Of a stretch of DNA of 64,000 bases, positions 49,828 to 59,319 are shown in pieces; position 1 is the first letter of the stretch; every line of letters begins with the position of its first letter. This DNA comes from an uncultured Bacilli bacterium (GTDB taxonomy: Bacteria > Bacillota_I > Bacilli_A > RF39 > UBA660), in the NCBI GenBank assembly GCA_934154785.1, contig CAKPGL010000001.1, forward strand, positions 186,001-250,000. Direction: 5' to 3'. The translations under genes and the position numbers were made by a program. The notes beneath the pieces are model-generated. The model was not told the DNA's origin and ran no database searches. It saw only the letters and a program-made list of their open reading frames with translations.

Positions 49828-50151
49828 ATGAATTATTTAATTCCTGCTAATTCAAAGAAATCAATGTTGATATTTGGATTGTTTAATCCAACAGATTTAA
49901 TAATATTTGGATGTGGTATAGCAGCAACAATAATATTGTTGCTTGCTATATCACCAAGTAATTTAGTTGCGGCAATAATTGATTTATTGCCAGTAAGTAT
50001 AACGGGATTACTTGTATTTCCTATTCCAAATTATCATAATATGATGACAGTTATTAAAAATATTTGGATATTTTATATGTATCCTGAAAGAAGACAATAT
50101 GGATGGAAGGGTTGGTGTTTTCAAGATGGCGAGAAGCAACAAAGAAAGTAA
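49828..50151 (+). CDS. PrgI/VirB3-like membrane protein
   Basis: 107 residues, PrgI family: YLIPANSKKSMLIFGLFNPTDLIIFG start, two membrane helices (about 27-72) and a basic tail (YMYPERRQYGWKGW). It binds VirB4 and corresponds to VirB3 of Gram-negative T4SS. Its end overlaps the next gene by 26 bases. SD AAAGGGTGTGA. Confidence 0.87.
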   Translation: MNYLIPANSKKSMLIFGLFNPTDLIIFGCGIAATIILLLAISPSNLVAAIIDLLPVSITGLLVFPIPNYHNMMTVIKNIWIFYMYPERRQYGWKGWCFQDGEKQQRK

Positions 50152-50665
50152 TTACTATATTCCTGTAAAGAGTATTACTAATGGTATGATTATTTTAGAT
50201 AATAATCAAAAAGTTACTGGTGTTAAAATTATGCCACGTAATATATTTATCTTGGATCAATATATGCAAGATAGTATTATTACTAATTTACGAAATGTTT
50301 ACAATATGATAGATTATGAATTCTGGATTATTGCGGCAGATCGTCCTGTTGATATTAGTGTATATTTATCGCAATTACAACTTTTATATAATAATGTACA
50401 AGATAATGCACGTCGTAAGTTAATTGTAGATGATATTAATAAAGCTAATATGTTTATGAATAATAATGTAGTTGATACAGAATATTATTTATTATTTAAA
50501 GAAAAAGATTCTGATTTAATTCAAAAAAGAATTAGAAATTTAATTAATTCTTTTGCGGGAGCAGGATTAACAAGTAGACAAACTACTAATGATGATTTAC
50601 GTATGATACTTGATAATTTCTTAAATGGGGGACAAACTACTACTTTTGGGACGGTGATTGGCTAA
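50126..50665 (+). CDS. VirB4 N-terminal domain protein (split gene)
   Basis: 179 residues. Start at 50126 (ATGGCGAGAAGC) inside the prgI end. YIPVKSITNGMIILDNNQKVTGVKIMPRN-type strands match the N-terminal domain of VirB4/TraE-like ATPases that contacts PrgI. It ends one base into the next gene. VirB4 is normally one polypeptide; here the N-terminal domain is separate, and the overlap keeps production equal. Confidence 0.72.
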   Translation: MARSNKESNYYIPVKSITNGMIILDNNQKVTGVKIMPRNIFILDQYMQDSIITNLRNVYNMIDYEFWIIAADRPVDISVYLSQLQLLYNNVQDNARRKLIVDDINKANMFMNNNVVDTEYYLLFKEKDSDLIQKRIRNLINSFAGAGLTSRQTTNDDLRMILDNFLNGGQTTTFGTVIG

Positions 50666-52449
50666 TGGATATTAAAACTCAAATTGCTCCAAAGGGGCTA
50701 GAATTTAGACAGGCTGATTTTGTAATTAGTGATAAACATGCTACTATTTTAACAGTTATTTCTTATCCTAAGTATATATCTCCTGGGTATTTGTCTAGTT
50801 TAACTAGTATGTCAGGTATTAAGGTTGTTATTAAGCATATACCTTTACCATTTAGTACAATTACTAAAATGTTAAATAAAGAAATTGCAGACTTAAAAGT
50901 ACGTTATCAAGATGAAAATGATAAAATGATTCAAGAAAGAATTAGACAAGATTATGAATCATTGGAACAATTTATTCAGATGTTAGCATCAACACAATCT
51001 AAAATATATGATTTTCAAATGCATATTATGATTACTGCTGATTCGGATGAAGAATTAATATCTAAAAAATTACAAGTTAAGAATTATTTAGAGGCTATGG
51101 AAATGAAAGCTGTTCCACTTCGTTTTGAACAGGAAAAAGTATTACATTCTATGTTACCTATATTTCCTAAGAATAATATTGAAGATAGAATTGGTACACC
51201 AATACCCGCACCAACTATTGCAGCTATGTACCCATTTATATTTGACAGTATTAAAGATCCGGGATTATCTACTTTACTTGGTGTAGATTTTTCTGGAGGT
51301 GTTATTCTATTTAATCAATTCTTGTATCAAGTTAAAAAAGAGAACAATAGAAACAATGCTAATATGATTATTCTTGGTACTTCTGGTAGTGGTAAATCTA
51401 CAGCCGCTAAGTTATTACTTCGTTCTAATATACGTAATAATAATCAAATAGTTGTAATTGACCCAGAAGGTGAATTAGAAGAAATGACTAAGATGTATGG
51501 GGGAGACTTCATTGATCTTGGTAAGGGTGGAGAATTTGGTATGATTAACCCACTTGAAATAGTTGTTGATTCTGATGATCAAGAAATAGCTCAAGGTTTA
51601 GGGTATACAGTTCTTACTCGTACAATTCAAACTGTAAAAGCGTTTTTAAAATACTATGATCCAACAATAGAAGAAGATGTAATTAATTTATTTAGTGAAG
51701 TTTTACAAGATACTTATAAGAGATATGGTATAGATTTTAATTCAAATTTTACACAATTTAAATCAAATCAATATCCAACTTTTGATGATGTTTATGCAAC
51801 TATCAGAGGTAGATTAATGTCTATGACAGAAAAGACTCGTGAAAGAGATGTAATGGAGTTCTTAGAGTTAAAAATTAGACCATTAGTAAAAGAATTACGT
51901 TATTATTTTACTGGTCATACTACTATTGCTCCAAAGAGTGACTTTATTGTATTTAATATAAAAGAATTAATGAATTCAGATACTAATATTAGAAATGCTT
52001 TATTCTTTAACGTACTAAAATATGCTTGGGGATTAACTCTAGATGCTAGTATTAATACTATATTAATGGTAGATGAGGCTCACGTATTATTAAGTGGTAG
52101 CAATGTATTAGGTGCTGATTTCTTAGCACAAGTACAAAGACGTGCTCGTAAATATAATACAGGTACTATAATTATTACACAGCAACCAAGTGATTTCTCT
52201 GATGAAAGAGTTATTACACAGGGTAAAGCTATATTTGATAATGCTTCTTACTATTTAGTAATGGGATTAAAAAAACAAGCAGCAGAAGATTTAGCAAAAT
52301 TAATTGATTTAAATGAAAATGAAAAAGAAAGTATAAAGAAATATAGTCAAGGTGAGGCCTTATTTGTTTGTGGTAGCAGGCGTATGCGTATAAATATTAT
52401 TGCTACAGAAGAAGAATTAGATTCTTTCGGTTCTGGCGGAGGATTATAA
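50665..52449 (+). CDS. VirB4-family T4SS ATPase
   Basis: 594 residues. Middle VirB4 region (1-200, AQ-like long helices), Walker A GTSGSGKST (238-246), VVIDPEGELEEM, Walker B ILMVDEAHVLL and the arginine/QxQ region QVQRRARKYNTGTIIITQQPSDF. It is the motor for pilus-type subunits in T4SS. Shorter than usual VirB4 (about 800) because its N-terminal domain is the preceding gene. Confidence 0.92.
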   Translation: MDIKTQIAPKGLEFRQADFVISDKHATILTVISYPKYISPGYLSSLTSMSGIKVVIKHIPLPFSTITKMLNKEIADLKVRYQDENDKMIQERIRQDYESLEQFIQMLASTQSKIYDFQMHIMITADSDEELISKKLQVKNYLEAMEMKAVPLRFEQEKVLHSMLPIFPKNNIEDRIGTPIPAPTIAAMYPFIFDSIKDPGLSTLLGVDFSGGVILFNQFLYQVKKENNRNNANMIILGTSGSGKSTAAKLLLRSNIRNNNQIVVIDPEGELEEMTKMYGGDFIDLGKGGEFGMINPLEIVVDSDDQEIAQGLGYTVLTRTIQTVKAFLKYYDPTIEEDVINLFSEVLQDTYKRYGIDFNSNFTQFKSNQYPTFDDVYATIRGRLMSMTEKTRERDVMEFLELKIRPLVKELRYYFTGHTTIAPKSDFIVFNIKELMNSDTNIRNALFFNVLKYAWGLTLDASINTILMVDEAHVLLSGSNVLGADFLAQVQRRARKYNTGTIIITQQPSDFSDERVITQGKAIFDNASYYLVMGLKKQAAEDLAKLIDLNENEKESIKKYSQGEALFVCGSRRMRINIIATEEELDSFGSGGGL

Positions 52450-52482
52450 TAGTAAAATAGTTTATTTAGGTGGTGATGTATT

Positions 52483-54762
52483 ATGCTAGATGATGATAAT
52501 ATAGAAATATTAGATGATGATAATAATACATCATCATCTAATTTTAATAATGTTGGAAATAACATTAATAACAAAGATTCTAAAAATTTAAAAGATAAAG
52601 TCGAACAAGGAAAAACTAACAATCAAAGTAATAGAAATGCTAATTCACAAATGCCAGTAGGAGGACCTAACAATGGCAATCAATTTAAAAATTCTGGTAA
52701 TTTAGCAAAAATAAGTGGAGCAGCTGGAGCTATAAATTCTGATGATCCAAATGCCCAAGCCCAAGCATTAAAGAATGCAGGTAAAGAAGTTATAAAACCA
52801 ATTGTTAGAAAGGGTGTACAAGCCGCTACTGGTGGTGCAGTTGGTTCTGGACCAGTTACTAGTAAAATAATAGATAAAGCTGTTGATAAAGTGGCGGATG
52901 ATCCAAAAGTTGACAAAATTATAGAAGATGTAACGAAAAAGGTCAATAAAGCAAAAAAGAAACTAATTTTATCACTCGTTATGTCTGTTGCCCCAACTTT
53001 TATAACTATAATTTTGATTGTAGCGGTTTTTACATCACCAATGGCATTAGCGGGAGAAGTAGCTAAAAATGTTGGTAACTTCTTTAAAAGTGTAGGAAAC
53101 TGGTTGATTGGAAATGATTATTGTGCAAATGATGCAGAATGTCAAACTAAATATGCTAATAAGTATTATACTGCTATTCAAGACTTTGGTGAGGAATATA
53201 ATTCTGTTTGTAGTAACGAATGGAACTCAGATTTAATTTCAGCCACTATATTTTATGAACAAATGGTTTTAATGGACAAAGTTGATATAGAGGATGAAGA
53301 AGAAGACGATGATGATAGTGATTCAGATGAAGGATATAGTGAGAATGCTAATTCCTTATACAATTATAAGAATGCCAATAAAAAAGTTAAGAAGCTGACG
53401 AAAAAATTGTATCCCGATTTTGAGGATACAAGTGCAACAACCACCCAAAGATGTGCAGCTGATTATAATGGTTATGGCAAGTATTTGTCAACCTATGTAG
53501 ATAAAAATTTTAAAGAATTTAAAAAAGAAGAGAATAAAGAATATACTAATGAAGTTGTTGTAGAAGAAATTATGGCATTTGGTAATCAAACGATTATTGC
53601 TAATGCTTATAAAGGATCTTATTATTGTCAAGGAGTTACAGTTTTTGATAGTGATAATAATTTAATTGGCACTTATGATTTAGAAACTTATGTAGCAGGT
53701 GTAGTAGCTGGTGAATCTTATACACAATATGGTATAGAAGCATTAAAAGCCCAAGCTATTGCTGCTAGAACATTTTTATTAAAAACAACAAATAATTGTA
53801 AAGCTCCTATTCAAAGCGGTCAAAATAGGCAAGTATTTAAGGAAACAACAGATGATAAAGCTATTCAAGCAGCAAAAGAAACAGAAGGGTTAGTTTTACA
53901 GTATGATTCTGAACTTATTTCTGCTCAATATGATTCTTTTTGTTATGGTGATAGTGATTGCCCAGACTCAAGTTGTAATGATACAGAATGTAGTGTAACT
54001 TATACTAAGTTACCTAATGAAGAAAAACATGTAATAAAAATACCTATTAAGTGGAAAAGCTTATTTGTGCCTGGAGGCGGACATGCTCGTGGAATGAGTC
54101 AATTAGCTGCTTATGATATGGCTGAAAAGGGTTCATTGTATGATCAAATTTTGTATACTTTTTATTCACCTGGTGTAGAAATTGTTGCGATGGGTGGATT
54201 AATAAGCGGTGCTAATTTCACCAGTAGTATAGAGCCCCCACTTAATGCAGATGCTATTAAAGAAAGAACTAAAAATGGTGATCAATTTTATAATAGCAGT
54301 AAAGGCTTAATTTCACAGTGCCCTTGGTATGCTAAAAGTAGAGCATCAGAAATATTGTATTATTCTAATATACCAGACAATGTAAAAGATGCTGCAATTA
54401 AATCTATTACTAATACCGGTGGTAATGGAGCAGATGTAGTAAACAATATAGATGAAACTTTATTCCAAAAATCATATGATTATACACAACCTCATCCTGG
54501 TGCGGTTGTATCTTGGAAAAGTTCAGCTAAAGATGGTGCAAGTTGTCATAATTATGGACACGTTGCAATTGTTGAACAAGTAAAAGAAGATGGGACAATA
54601 CTTATATCAGAAGGTTGGAATGGTGGCGGAACAGAAGCTGCCAATGTATGGAGTAATATAAGATATAGTCTACGAGAAGTGTCTTTAGATTATATGTCTG
54701 GATATACAAATTCCCGTGGATGTAGATATACATTTAATGGTTATGCTTATTTATTAGGATAG
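52483..54762 (+). CDS. SpoIID + CHAP peptidoglycan hydrolase of the T4SS-like locus
   Basis: 759 residues. Asn/Asp-rich cytoplasmic start (1-155), one membrane helix (161-184), a linker with an acidic tract (about 270-285), a SpoIID/LytB domain (about 386-566; LETYVAGVVAGES with the catalytic Glu, EALKAQAIAARTFLL, GGGHARGMSQLAA) and a CHAP domain (about 610-759; Cys613 in QCPWYAKSRASEI, His693 in YGHVAIVEQV). SpoIID is a lytic transglycosylase of sporulation; CHAP is an amidase or endopeptidase. Conjugation systems usually use SLT plus NlpC/P60 at this point, so this is an unusual substitute. It should open the wall for the channel. Confidence 0.9.
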   Translation: MLDDDNIEILDDDNNTSSSNFNNVGNNINNKDSKNLKDKVEQGKTNNQSNRNANSQMPVGGPNNGNQFKNSGNLAKISGAAGAINSDDPNAQAQALKNAGKEVIKPIVRKGVQAATGGAVGSGPVTSKIIDKAVDKVADDPKVDKIIEDVTKKVNKAKKKLILSLVMSVAPTFITIILIVAVFTSPMALAGEVAKNVGNFFKSVGNWLIGNDYCANDAECQTKYANKYYTAIQDFGEEYNSVCSNEWNSDLISATIFYEQMVLMDKVDIEDEEEDDDDSDSDEGYSENANSLYNYKNANKKVKKLTKKLYPDFEDTSATTTQRCAADYNGYGKYLSTYVDKNFKEFKKEENKEYTNEVVVEEIMAFGNQTIIANAYKGSYYCQGVTVFDSDNNLIGTYDLETYVAGVVAGESYTQYGIEALKAQAIAARTFLLKTTNNCKAPIQSGQNRQVFKETTDDKAIQAAKETEGLVLQYDSELISAQYDSFCYGDSDCPDSSCNDTECSVTYTKLPNEEKHVIKIPIKWKSLFVPGGGHARGMSQLAAYDMAEKGSLYDQILYTFYSPGVEIVAMGGLISGANFTSSIEPPLNADAIKERTKNGDQFYNSSKGLISQCPWYAKSRASEILYYSNIPDNVKDAAIKSITNTGGNGADVVNNIDETLFQKSYDYTQPHPGAVVSWKSSAKDGASCHNYGHVAIVEQVKEDGTILISEGWNGGGTEAANVWSNIRYSLREVSLDYMSGYTNSRGCRYTFNGYAYLLG

Positions 54763-54769
54763 GTGAAAT

Positions 54770-55447
54770 ATGACAAAAAAATTTAAATATTTATTGTTGC
54801 TTATTATTGTTTACTTTTTAACTGGTTGTTCAATAAATTATAATTTAAGTTTTATTGATGATAAATTAGAAGAGAAAATTAGTACTACTTTGATAGGCAC
54901 TGACTATCAAGAAGGTAGTATTACAACTTTGAAGGATTATAAACTTCTTGCAATTTCTCGTGGTTTGGAACAAATTGAGTATAAAAAACAATATAAAGAT
55001 GATGGAAAAAGTTTTCAGATTAACTATAATTATACATATACTTTAAACAATTTTAATAAAAATAATATTATTAGTAACTGTTACGATGCATTTTCATTTA
55101 CTAATGTTGATAATTATTATTTGCTTTCAACAAGTAAGTACTTTAAATGTATGAGTGTTACTGATTATCAAATGGTAGATAGTTATAAAATTGTTATTAA
55201 TACTAACCATAAAGTTTTAGAATCTAATGCTGATGAAGTTAAAGGTAACATATACATTTGGAATATTTATAATGAGAGCAATGAAACTAGTGTTGAAAAA
55301 CCTATAACTATTAAATTTTCTAAAGAAAAAGTTGCAGGACCTTTAGTTACTAATTGGCCACTATTAATTATTTCCCTATTGACAGTAGTATTAATTGGTG
55401 GCATATTATTAGTAGTTGTTAACAAAAAGAATGCTAAAGATAAGTAA
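54770..55447 (+). CDS. Bitopic lipoprotein of the T4SS-like locus
   Basis: 225 residues. Lipobox FLTGCS (Cys about 20) after a hydrophobic signal, an extracellular beta-rich domain (about 25-190), then a C-terminal membrane helix (about 197-217, WPLLIISLLTVVLIGGILLVVV) with a basic end. An acylated N-terminus plus a membrane helix at the C-terminus is uncommon. No family recognised. It lies between the wall hydrolase and the coupling ATPase, so a channel-scaffold role is possible. Confidence 0.75.
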   Translation: MTKKFKYLLLLIIVYFLTGCSINYNLSFIDDKLEEKISTTLIGTDYQEGSITTLKDYKLLAISRGLEQIEYKKQYKDDGKSFQINYNYTYTLNNFNKNNIISNCYDAFSFTNVDNYYLLSTSKYFKCMSVTDYQMVDSYKIVINTNHKVLESNADEVKGNIYIWNIYNESNETSVEKPITIKFSKEKVAGPLVTNWPLLIISLLTVVLIGGILLVVVNKKNAKDK

Positions 55448-55459
55448 TGGAGGAGTTTT

Positions 55460-57856
55460 ATGAAATTAAAATTTAGAGCAGAACCTAAAGATATTGCTAT
55501 ATTTGTTGGTTTTAGTATAGTATTATTATATATTATAGCAGTTGCAATTGTTAATATAGGAACATTTGCACGTGAGGGGGAATTTTCAGGTTTTAATCCA
55601 CTTCCCGCTTTTTCAGGTGATTATTTACTTGCAACATTACTTGTTTATATAGTTTTATTAATAATTGTTTCTACTAGTGTATCATCTTTGTTTTTTGATA
55701 TGGAAAAGGGCGTTGGTATTTCCACAAGTCCAAAAAAATCAACTGGATATTCTAGATGGGCAACAGAAAAAGAATTAAAAAAAGAATTAAAACTTGTTCA
55801 TGCTAAAGATATAACAAGTACAGTTGCGGGTATTCCATTAATCAATAATGGTAAAGAGATTTGGGTTGATGATGGAGAATATCACAACTTAATTATAGGT
55901 TCTACTGGTTCTGGTAAAACAGAAATGATAGTTCAACCAATGGTTAAGGTTTTAGCTAAAAAAGGCGAATCAATGATTATAACTGACCCTAAGGGAGAAA
56001 TCTATGAAAAGAACGCCGTAGAATTACGTGAAAAGGGCTATAATATAGTTTTATTAAATTTCCGTGATCCACAACAAGGAAACTGTTGGAATCCCCTTTC
56101 TCTTCCTTATAATTTGTATAAAAATGGTAACCAAGATAAAGCTTGTGAGTTACTAGATGACTTAGCCTTAAATATACTTTATGATGAAGCATCTAAAAAT
56201 CAAGACCCATTTTGGGAAAAAACATCAGCTGATTATTTTGCAGGTTTAGCTCTAGGTTTATTTGAAGATGCTAAAGAAGAAGAAATCAACTTAAATAGTA
56301 TTAACTTAATGACTACAGTAGGAGAAGAAAAGTTTGCTGGCACTACTTATATTAAAGAGTATTTTAGTTATAAAGATCCAGCATCTCCTGCTTACGTAAA
56401 TGCGTCATCTACTTTAATGGCTCCAAGTGATACTAAAGGTAGTATACTTTCAGTATTTAAACAAAAAATAAAGTTATTTGCATCTCGTGAAAATATGAGT
56501 GAAATGTTATCACATAGTGATTTTAATATGGATGATATTGGTAGACAAAAAACAGCTGTATTCATAGTTGTACAAGATGAAAAGAAAACTTATCATTCAC
56601 TTGTAACTATATTCTTAAAACAATGTTATGAAACATTGATTAGAGTAGCACAAGAATGTGGTGGAAAACTTCCATATAGAACTAATTTTATATTGGATGA
56701 GTTTGCTAATATGCCCCCATTAAAAGATGTAACTACTATGGTTACAGCAGCACGTAGTCGTGCTATGAGATTTAGTTTTATTATTCAAAACTTTGCTCAA
56801 TTATACGAGGTATATGGTAAAGAAAATGGTGAAACTATTAAGGGTAACTGTGGCAACATAGTTTACTTAATTAGTAGTGAACTTAGTGCTCTAGAAGAAA
56901 TTAGTAAAATGTGTGGAGAAGTTAAATCTAAAGAAAAAGATAAAACTGCATCTACACCATTAGTAACAGTAAGTGATTTACAAAGATTACCTAAATGGAG
57001 TATGATTCTAATCCGTATTAGAATGATGCCATTTAAAACTAAGTTGACACCAAACTGGCAAATGATGAAAAATCATGAATGGGAAAAGGATTATCCTAAA
57101 GCTGGATATCCTAATAGAGATAAAGTTCCTGTTAGTGTATTTGATATAAAAACATTTGTAGAAAAGAAAAAAGAAGAAAAAATAAACGCTATGTTAAATG
57201 GTAATGGTGAACAAAGTGGTGGAATGCAAGGAATGCCATTTATGCCTCCAATATTTGGTGGTATGGGTGCTGGAAATAATAATTCCCAACCTAGAGGTAA
57301 TAATGCATTTAATATGGATGATTTAGTAAAAAGAATAGATGCTCAAATAGCGGCATTGGAAGAAGAAGAAAGACGAGAAAAAGAACAACAGAATTCTACT
57401 GCTACAGTGGAGTCTGTACCTTCTGTTAATGTTATACCTGAAGAAAATGATATTCTTAAGCAAGATACTTTTGAACAACATTCACCAGAACCAAGTTTAT
57501 CAGCTCCTGTATTAGAAAATCCTCAATTATCTACTGAAACTAATTTGAATAAAGAGAACATTATTCAAACTAATTTACCAAGTAATGATATTATTGATGA
57601 TGAAGAGGAAAAAGTTGATGTTTCTATAAATCAACCAATGTCAATGTTAGATAATGTTGATACGGTTAAGGAACCAACAATTATTGATACACATATAGAT
57701 AATACTGAATTAGTAAATGATACAAGTAACGATAAGACAGAGATCATAAATGATATGTACGAAACTGATGGTTATGCACCGGATACTAATACATCTAATG
57801 ATAATACAATTACTGATGACCAATTTTTTGATGATTTTTTCAATGAAGATGAGTAA
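55460..57856 (+). CDS. VirD4/TraG-type coupling ATPase
   Basis: 798 residues. Two N-terminal membrane helices (about 10-33 and 52-75), Walker A GSTGSGKT (147-154), IITDPKGEIYEKN, and Walker B ILDEFANMPPL with Asp413/Glu414. The last 230 residues are disordered, acidic and low-complexity (Asn, Asp, Thr), beyond the usual VirD4 length. Such proteins select cargo and pass it to the VirB channel. No relaxase is nearby, so the cargo may be protein. Confidence 0.93.
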   Translation: MKLKFRAEPKDIAIFVGFSIVLLYIIAVAIVNIGTFAREGEFSGFNPLPAFSGDYLLATLLVYIVLLIIVSTSVSSLFFDMEKGVGISTSPKKSTGYSRWATEKELKKELKLVHAKDITSTVAGIPLINNGKEIWVDDGEYHNLIIGSTGSGKTEMIVQPMVKVLAKKGESMIITDPKGEIYEKNAVELREKGYNIVLLNFRDPQQGNCWNPLSLPYNLYKNGNQDKACELLDDLALNILYDEASKNQDPFWEKTSADYFAGLALGLFEDAKEEEINLNSINLMTTVGEEKFAGTTYIKEYFSYKDPASPAYVNASSTLMAPSDTKGSILSVFKQKIKLFASRENMSEMLSHSDFNMDDIGRQKTAVFIVVQDEKKTYHSLVTIFLKQCYETLIRVAQECGGKLPYRTNFILDEFANMPPLKDVTTMVTAARSRAMRFSFIIQNFAQLYEVYGKENGETIKGNCGNIVYLISSELSALEEISKMCGEVKSKEKDKTASTPLVTVSDLQRLPKWSMILIRIRMMPFKTKLTPNWQMMKNHEWEKDYPKAGYPNRDKVPVSVFDIKTFVEKKKEEKINAMLNGNGEQSGGMQGMPFMPPIFGGMGAGNNNSQPRGNNAFNMDDLVKRIDAQIAALEEEERREKEQQNSTATVESVPSVNVIPEENDILKQDTFEQHSPEPSLSAPVLENPQLSTETNLNKENIIQTNLPSNDIIDDEEEKVDVSINQPMSMLDNVDTVKEPTIIDTHIDNTELVNDTSNDKTEIINDMYETDGYAPDTNTSNDNTITDDQFFDDFFNEDE

Positions 57857-57899
57857 TATCATCTTTTTTTGTGTTATAATTAATTTAGGTGGTGTTTGT
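57850..57899 (+). promoter_or_regulatory. Weak terminator and promoter before the fused pilin-like gene
   Basis: AGATGA/TCATCT hairpin with seven T (57848-57870), then TATAAT (57875-57880), 6 bases, AGGTGG (57887-57892), ATG 57900. Confidence 0.6.
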
Positions 57900-58907
57900 A
57901 TGAAAATAAAAAATTACTTTTCTATGATGTTAGTAAGTGCTTTTCTTTTTATATTTTGTCCTTGTGTTAAAGCAGTAAATATTGATGAAGTTTCTAAGGA
58001 TGATCAATATGTATATTGTAGATATGATAATATTAGTTATTTTTATAATGCTACAAAAGGTGAATTTAAAGTAGAAAAAAGTAGTGTAGCTTTCACAACT
58101 ATATCTTCTGATTTAGTGGAAGCCAATTTCGTTTCAGATAATGATAATAAATTATATTGTCCGACAATTTATAAAGAAACATCCGGCAGTGGTAGAACAG
58201 CTTATATGAATTATTTTTCTACAAAAAAAGGTGCTTCTTCTCCAATTGATTATAAAAAAGATACTTCTGTAATTAACAACCCTTCTAATGCCATTAATTC
58301 TGATTTTAAAACATGTAAGTACTCTAATTATGTTTTTCAGTTAAATACTACAGATAAAAGTATAGTGAAAATATATGACGCAACAGGTGAATATCCTAAT
58401 GTATATTCAGATGCTAAGTTTGATGATATTTATTCCAATAATAAGTGTCAATGTGTGAATTTTAAAATAGTAACTAATAAAAGAGAATATGTTGTGGCAA
58501 ATTTACAATTGAATCAGGGGGACACAAAAATTTGCCCATCTGCATCTGGATCTACTGGCCAAGTTGATACTGATAAACCATCTAGTCCGGATAATAACGA
58601 TTCAGATCAAGAAGTAGAAAAATGTGAAGTATTACCAGAAGCAATAAAAAATTATATAATGCAAGCTTTAAAACTAATAAGATGGGGTGGATTAGTACTA
58701 ATGATAGTATTAGGTACCTTAGACTTTGTTAAAGCATCTGCTTCAGATGATCAAGACGCAATAAAAAAGGCTGGTCAAAATTTCATAAAAAGATTAATTG
58801 CGGTAATTATATTATTCCTACTTCCACTACTAGTAGAGTTAATACTATTTATAGTTGGTAAAATAGGATTTAATTTTGGAGAATGCTATAAAGTTTCAGA
58901 GTTTTAA
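57900..58907 (+). CDS. Pilin-like two-helix protein fused to a secreted domain (copy C)
   Basis: 335 residues. Sec signal (1-22, MMLVSAFLFIFCPCVKA), an extracellular domain with paired Cys (about 25-235; QYVYCRYDN, CQCVNFKIV), an acidic linker, then the two-helix module (about 242-330; LGTLDFVKASASDDQDAIKKAGQNFIKR) homologous to the pilin-like genes at 46913 and 47314. A second fusion of the same type is at 61026. It is separated from virD4 by a weak hairpin and has its own promoter. Confidence 0.78.
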   Translation: MKIKNYFSMMLVSAFLFIFCPCVKAVNIDEVSKDDQYVYCRYDNISYFYNATKGEFKVEKSSVAFTTISSDLVEANFVSDNDNKLYCPTIYKETSGSGRTAYMNYFSTKKGASSPIDYKKDTSVINNPSNAINSDFKTCKYSNYVFQLNTTDKSIVKIYDATGEYPNVYSDAKFDDIYSNNKCQCVNFKIVTNKREYVVANLQLNQGDTKICPSASGSTGQVDTDKPSSPDNNDSDQEVEKCEVLPEAIKNYIMQALKLIRWGGLVLMIVLGTLDFVKASASDDQDAIKKAGQNFIKRLIAVIILFLLPLLVELILFIVGKIGFNFGECYKVSEF

Positions 58908-58952
58908 AATTTATTTAAAACTCTTTTTTGTAACATAATAATAATGTATTAA

Positions 58953-58974
58953 TATAATATAGTAGGTGATAAGT
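58953..58974 (+). promoter_or_regulatory. Promoter of rhodanese gene, SD at transcript start
   Basis: TATAAT (58953-58958), 5 bases, AGGTGAT (58964-58970), TTG start 58975. Confidence 0.55.
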
Positions 58975-59259
58975 TTGAGTAATATATCAATAAACGACTT
59001 ATTAAAAATAGACAAACCTACTATAATTGATATCAGAAATAAGGTAAGTTATAATAATGGCCACATAAATAATGCTATAAATATACCTTATGAAGAATTA
59101 TTAGTAAATTATAATAAATATTTATTAAAAGATAAGATTTATTATATATATTGTAGTCGTGGTACTAAAAGTGCAAAATTATGTCAAATAATGCAAATGA
59201 AAGGATACAAAACAATAAATATCTTAGGTGGATATCAATCATGGATTTTATTAAAATAA
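58975..59259 (+). CDS. Single-domain rhodanese
   Basis: 94 residues from a TTG start; GTG at 58966 lies in the SD. Rhodanese fold: TIIDIRNKVSYNNGHINNAINIPYEEL and the catalytic loop YCSRGTKSAK with active Cys about 61. It carries persulfide sulfur between donors and acceptors. It could supply ThiI, which lacks its own rhodanese domain (inference from the gene set, not from linkage). Confidence 0.9.
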   Translation: MSNISINDLLKIDKPTIIDIRNKVSYNNGHINNAINIPYEELLVNYNKYLLKDKIYYIYCSRGTKSAKLCQIMQMKGYKTINILGGYQSWILLK

Positions 59260-59297
59260 GATGCTTATATCTTATTTTAATTTGCTATTAAATAGTA

Positions 59298-59319
59298 TAT
59301 AATATTATTGGTGATAGTA
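59298..59319 (+). promoter_or_regulatory. Promoter of rmuC, SD at transcript start
   Basis: TATAAT (59298-59303), 6 bases, GGTGA (59310-59314), ATG 59320. Confidence 0.55.
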
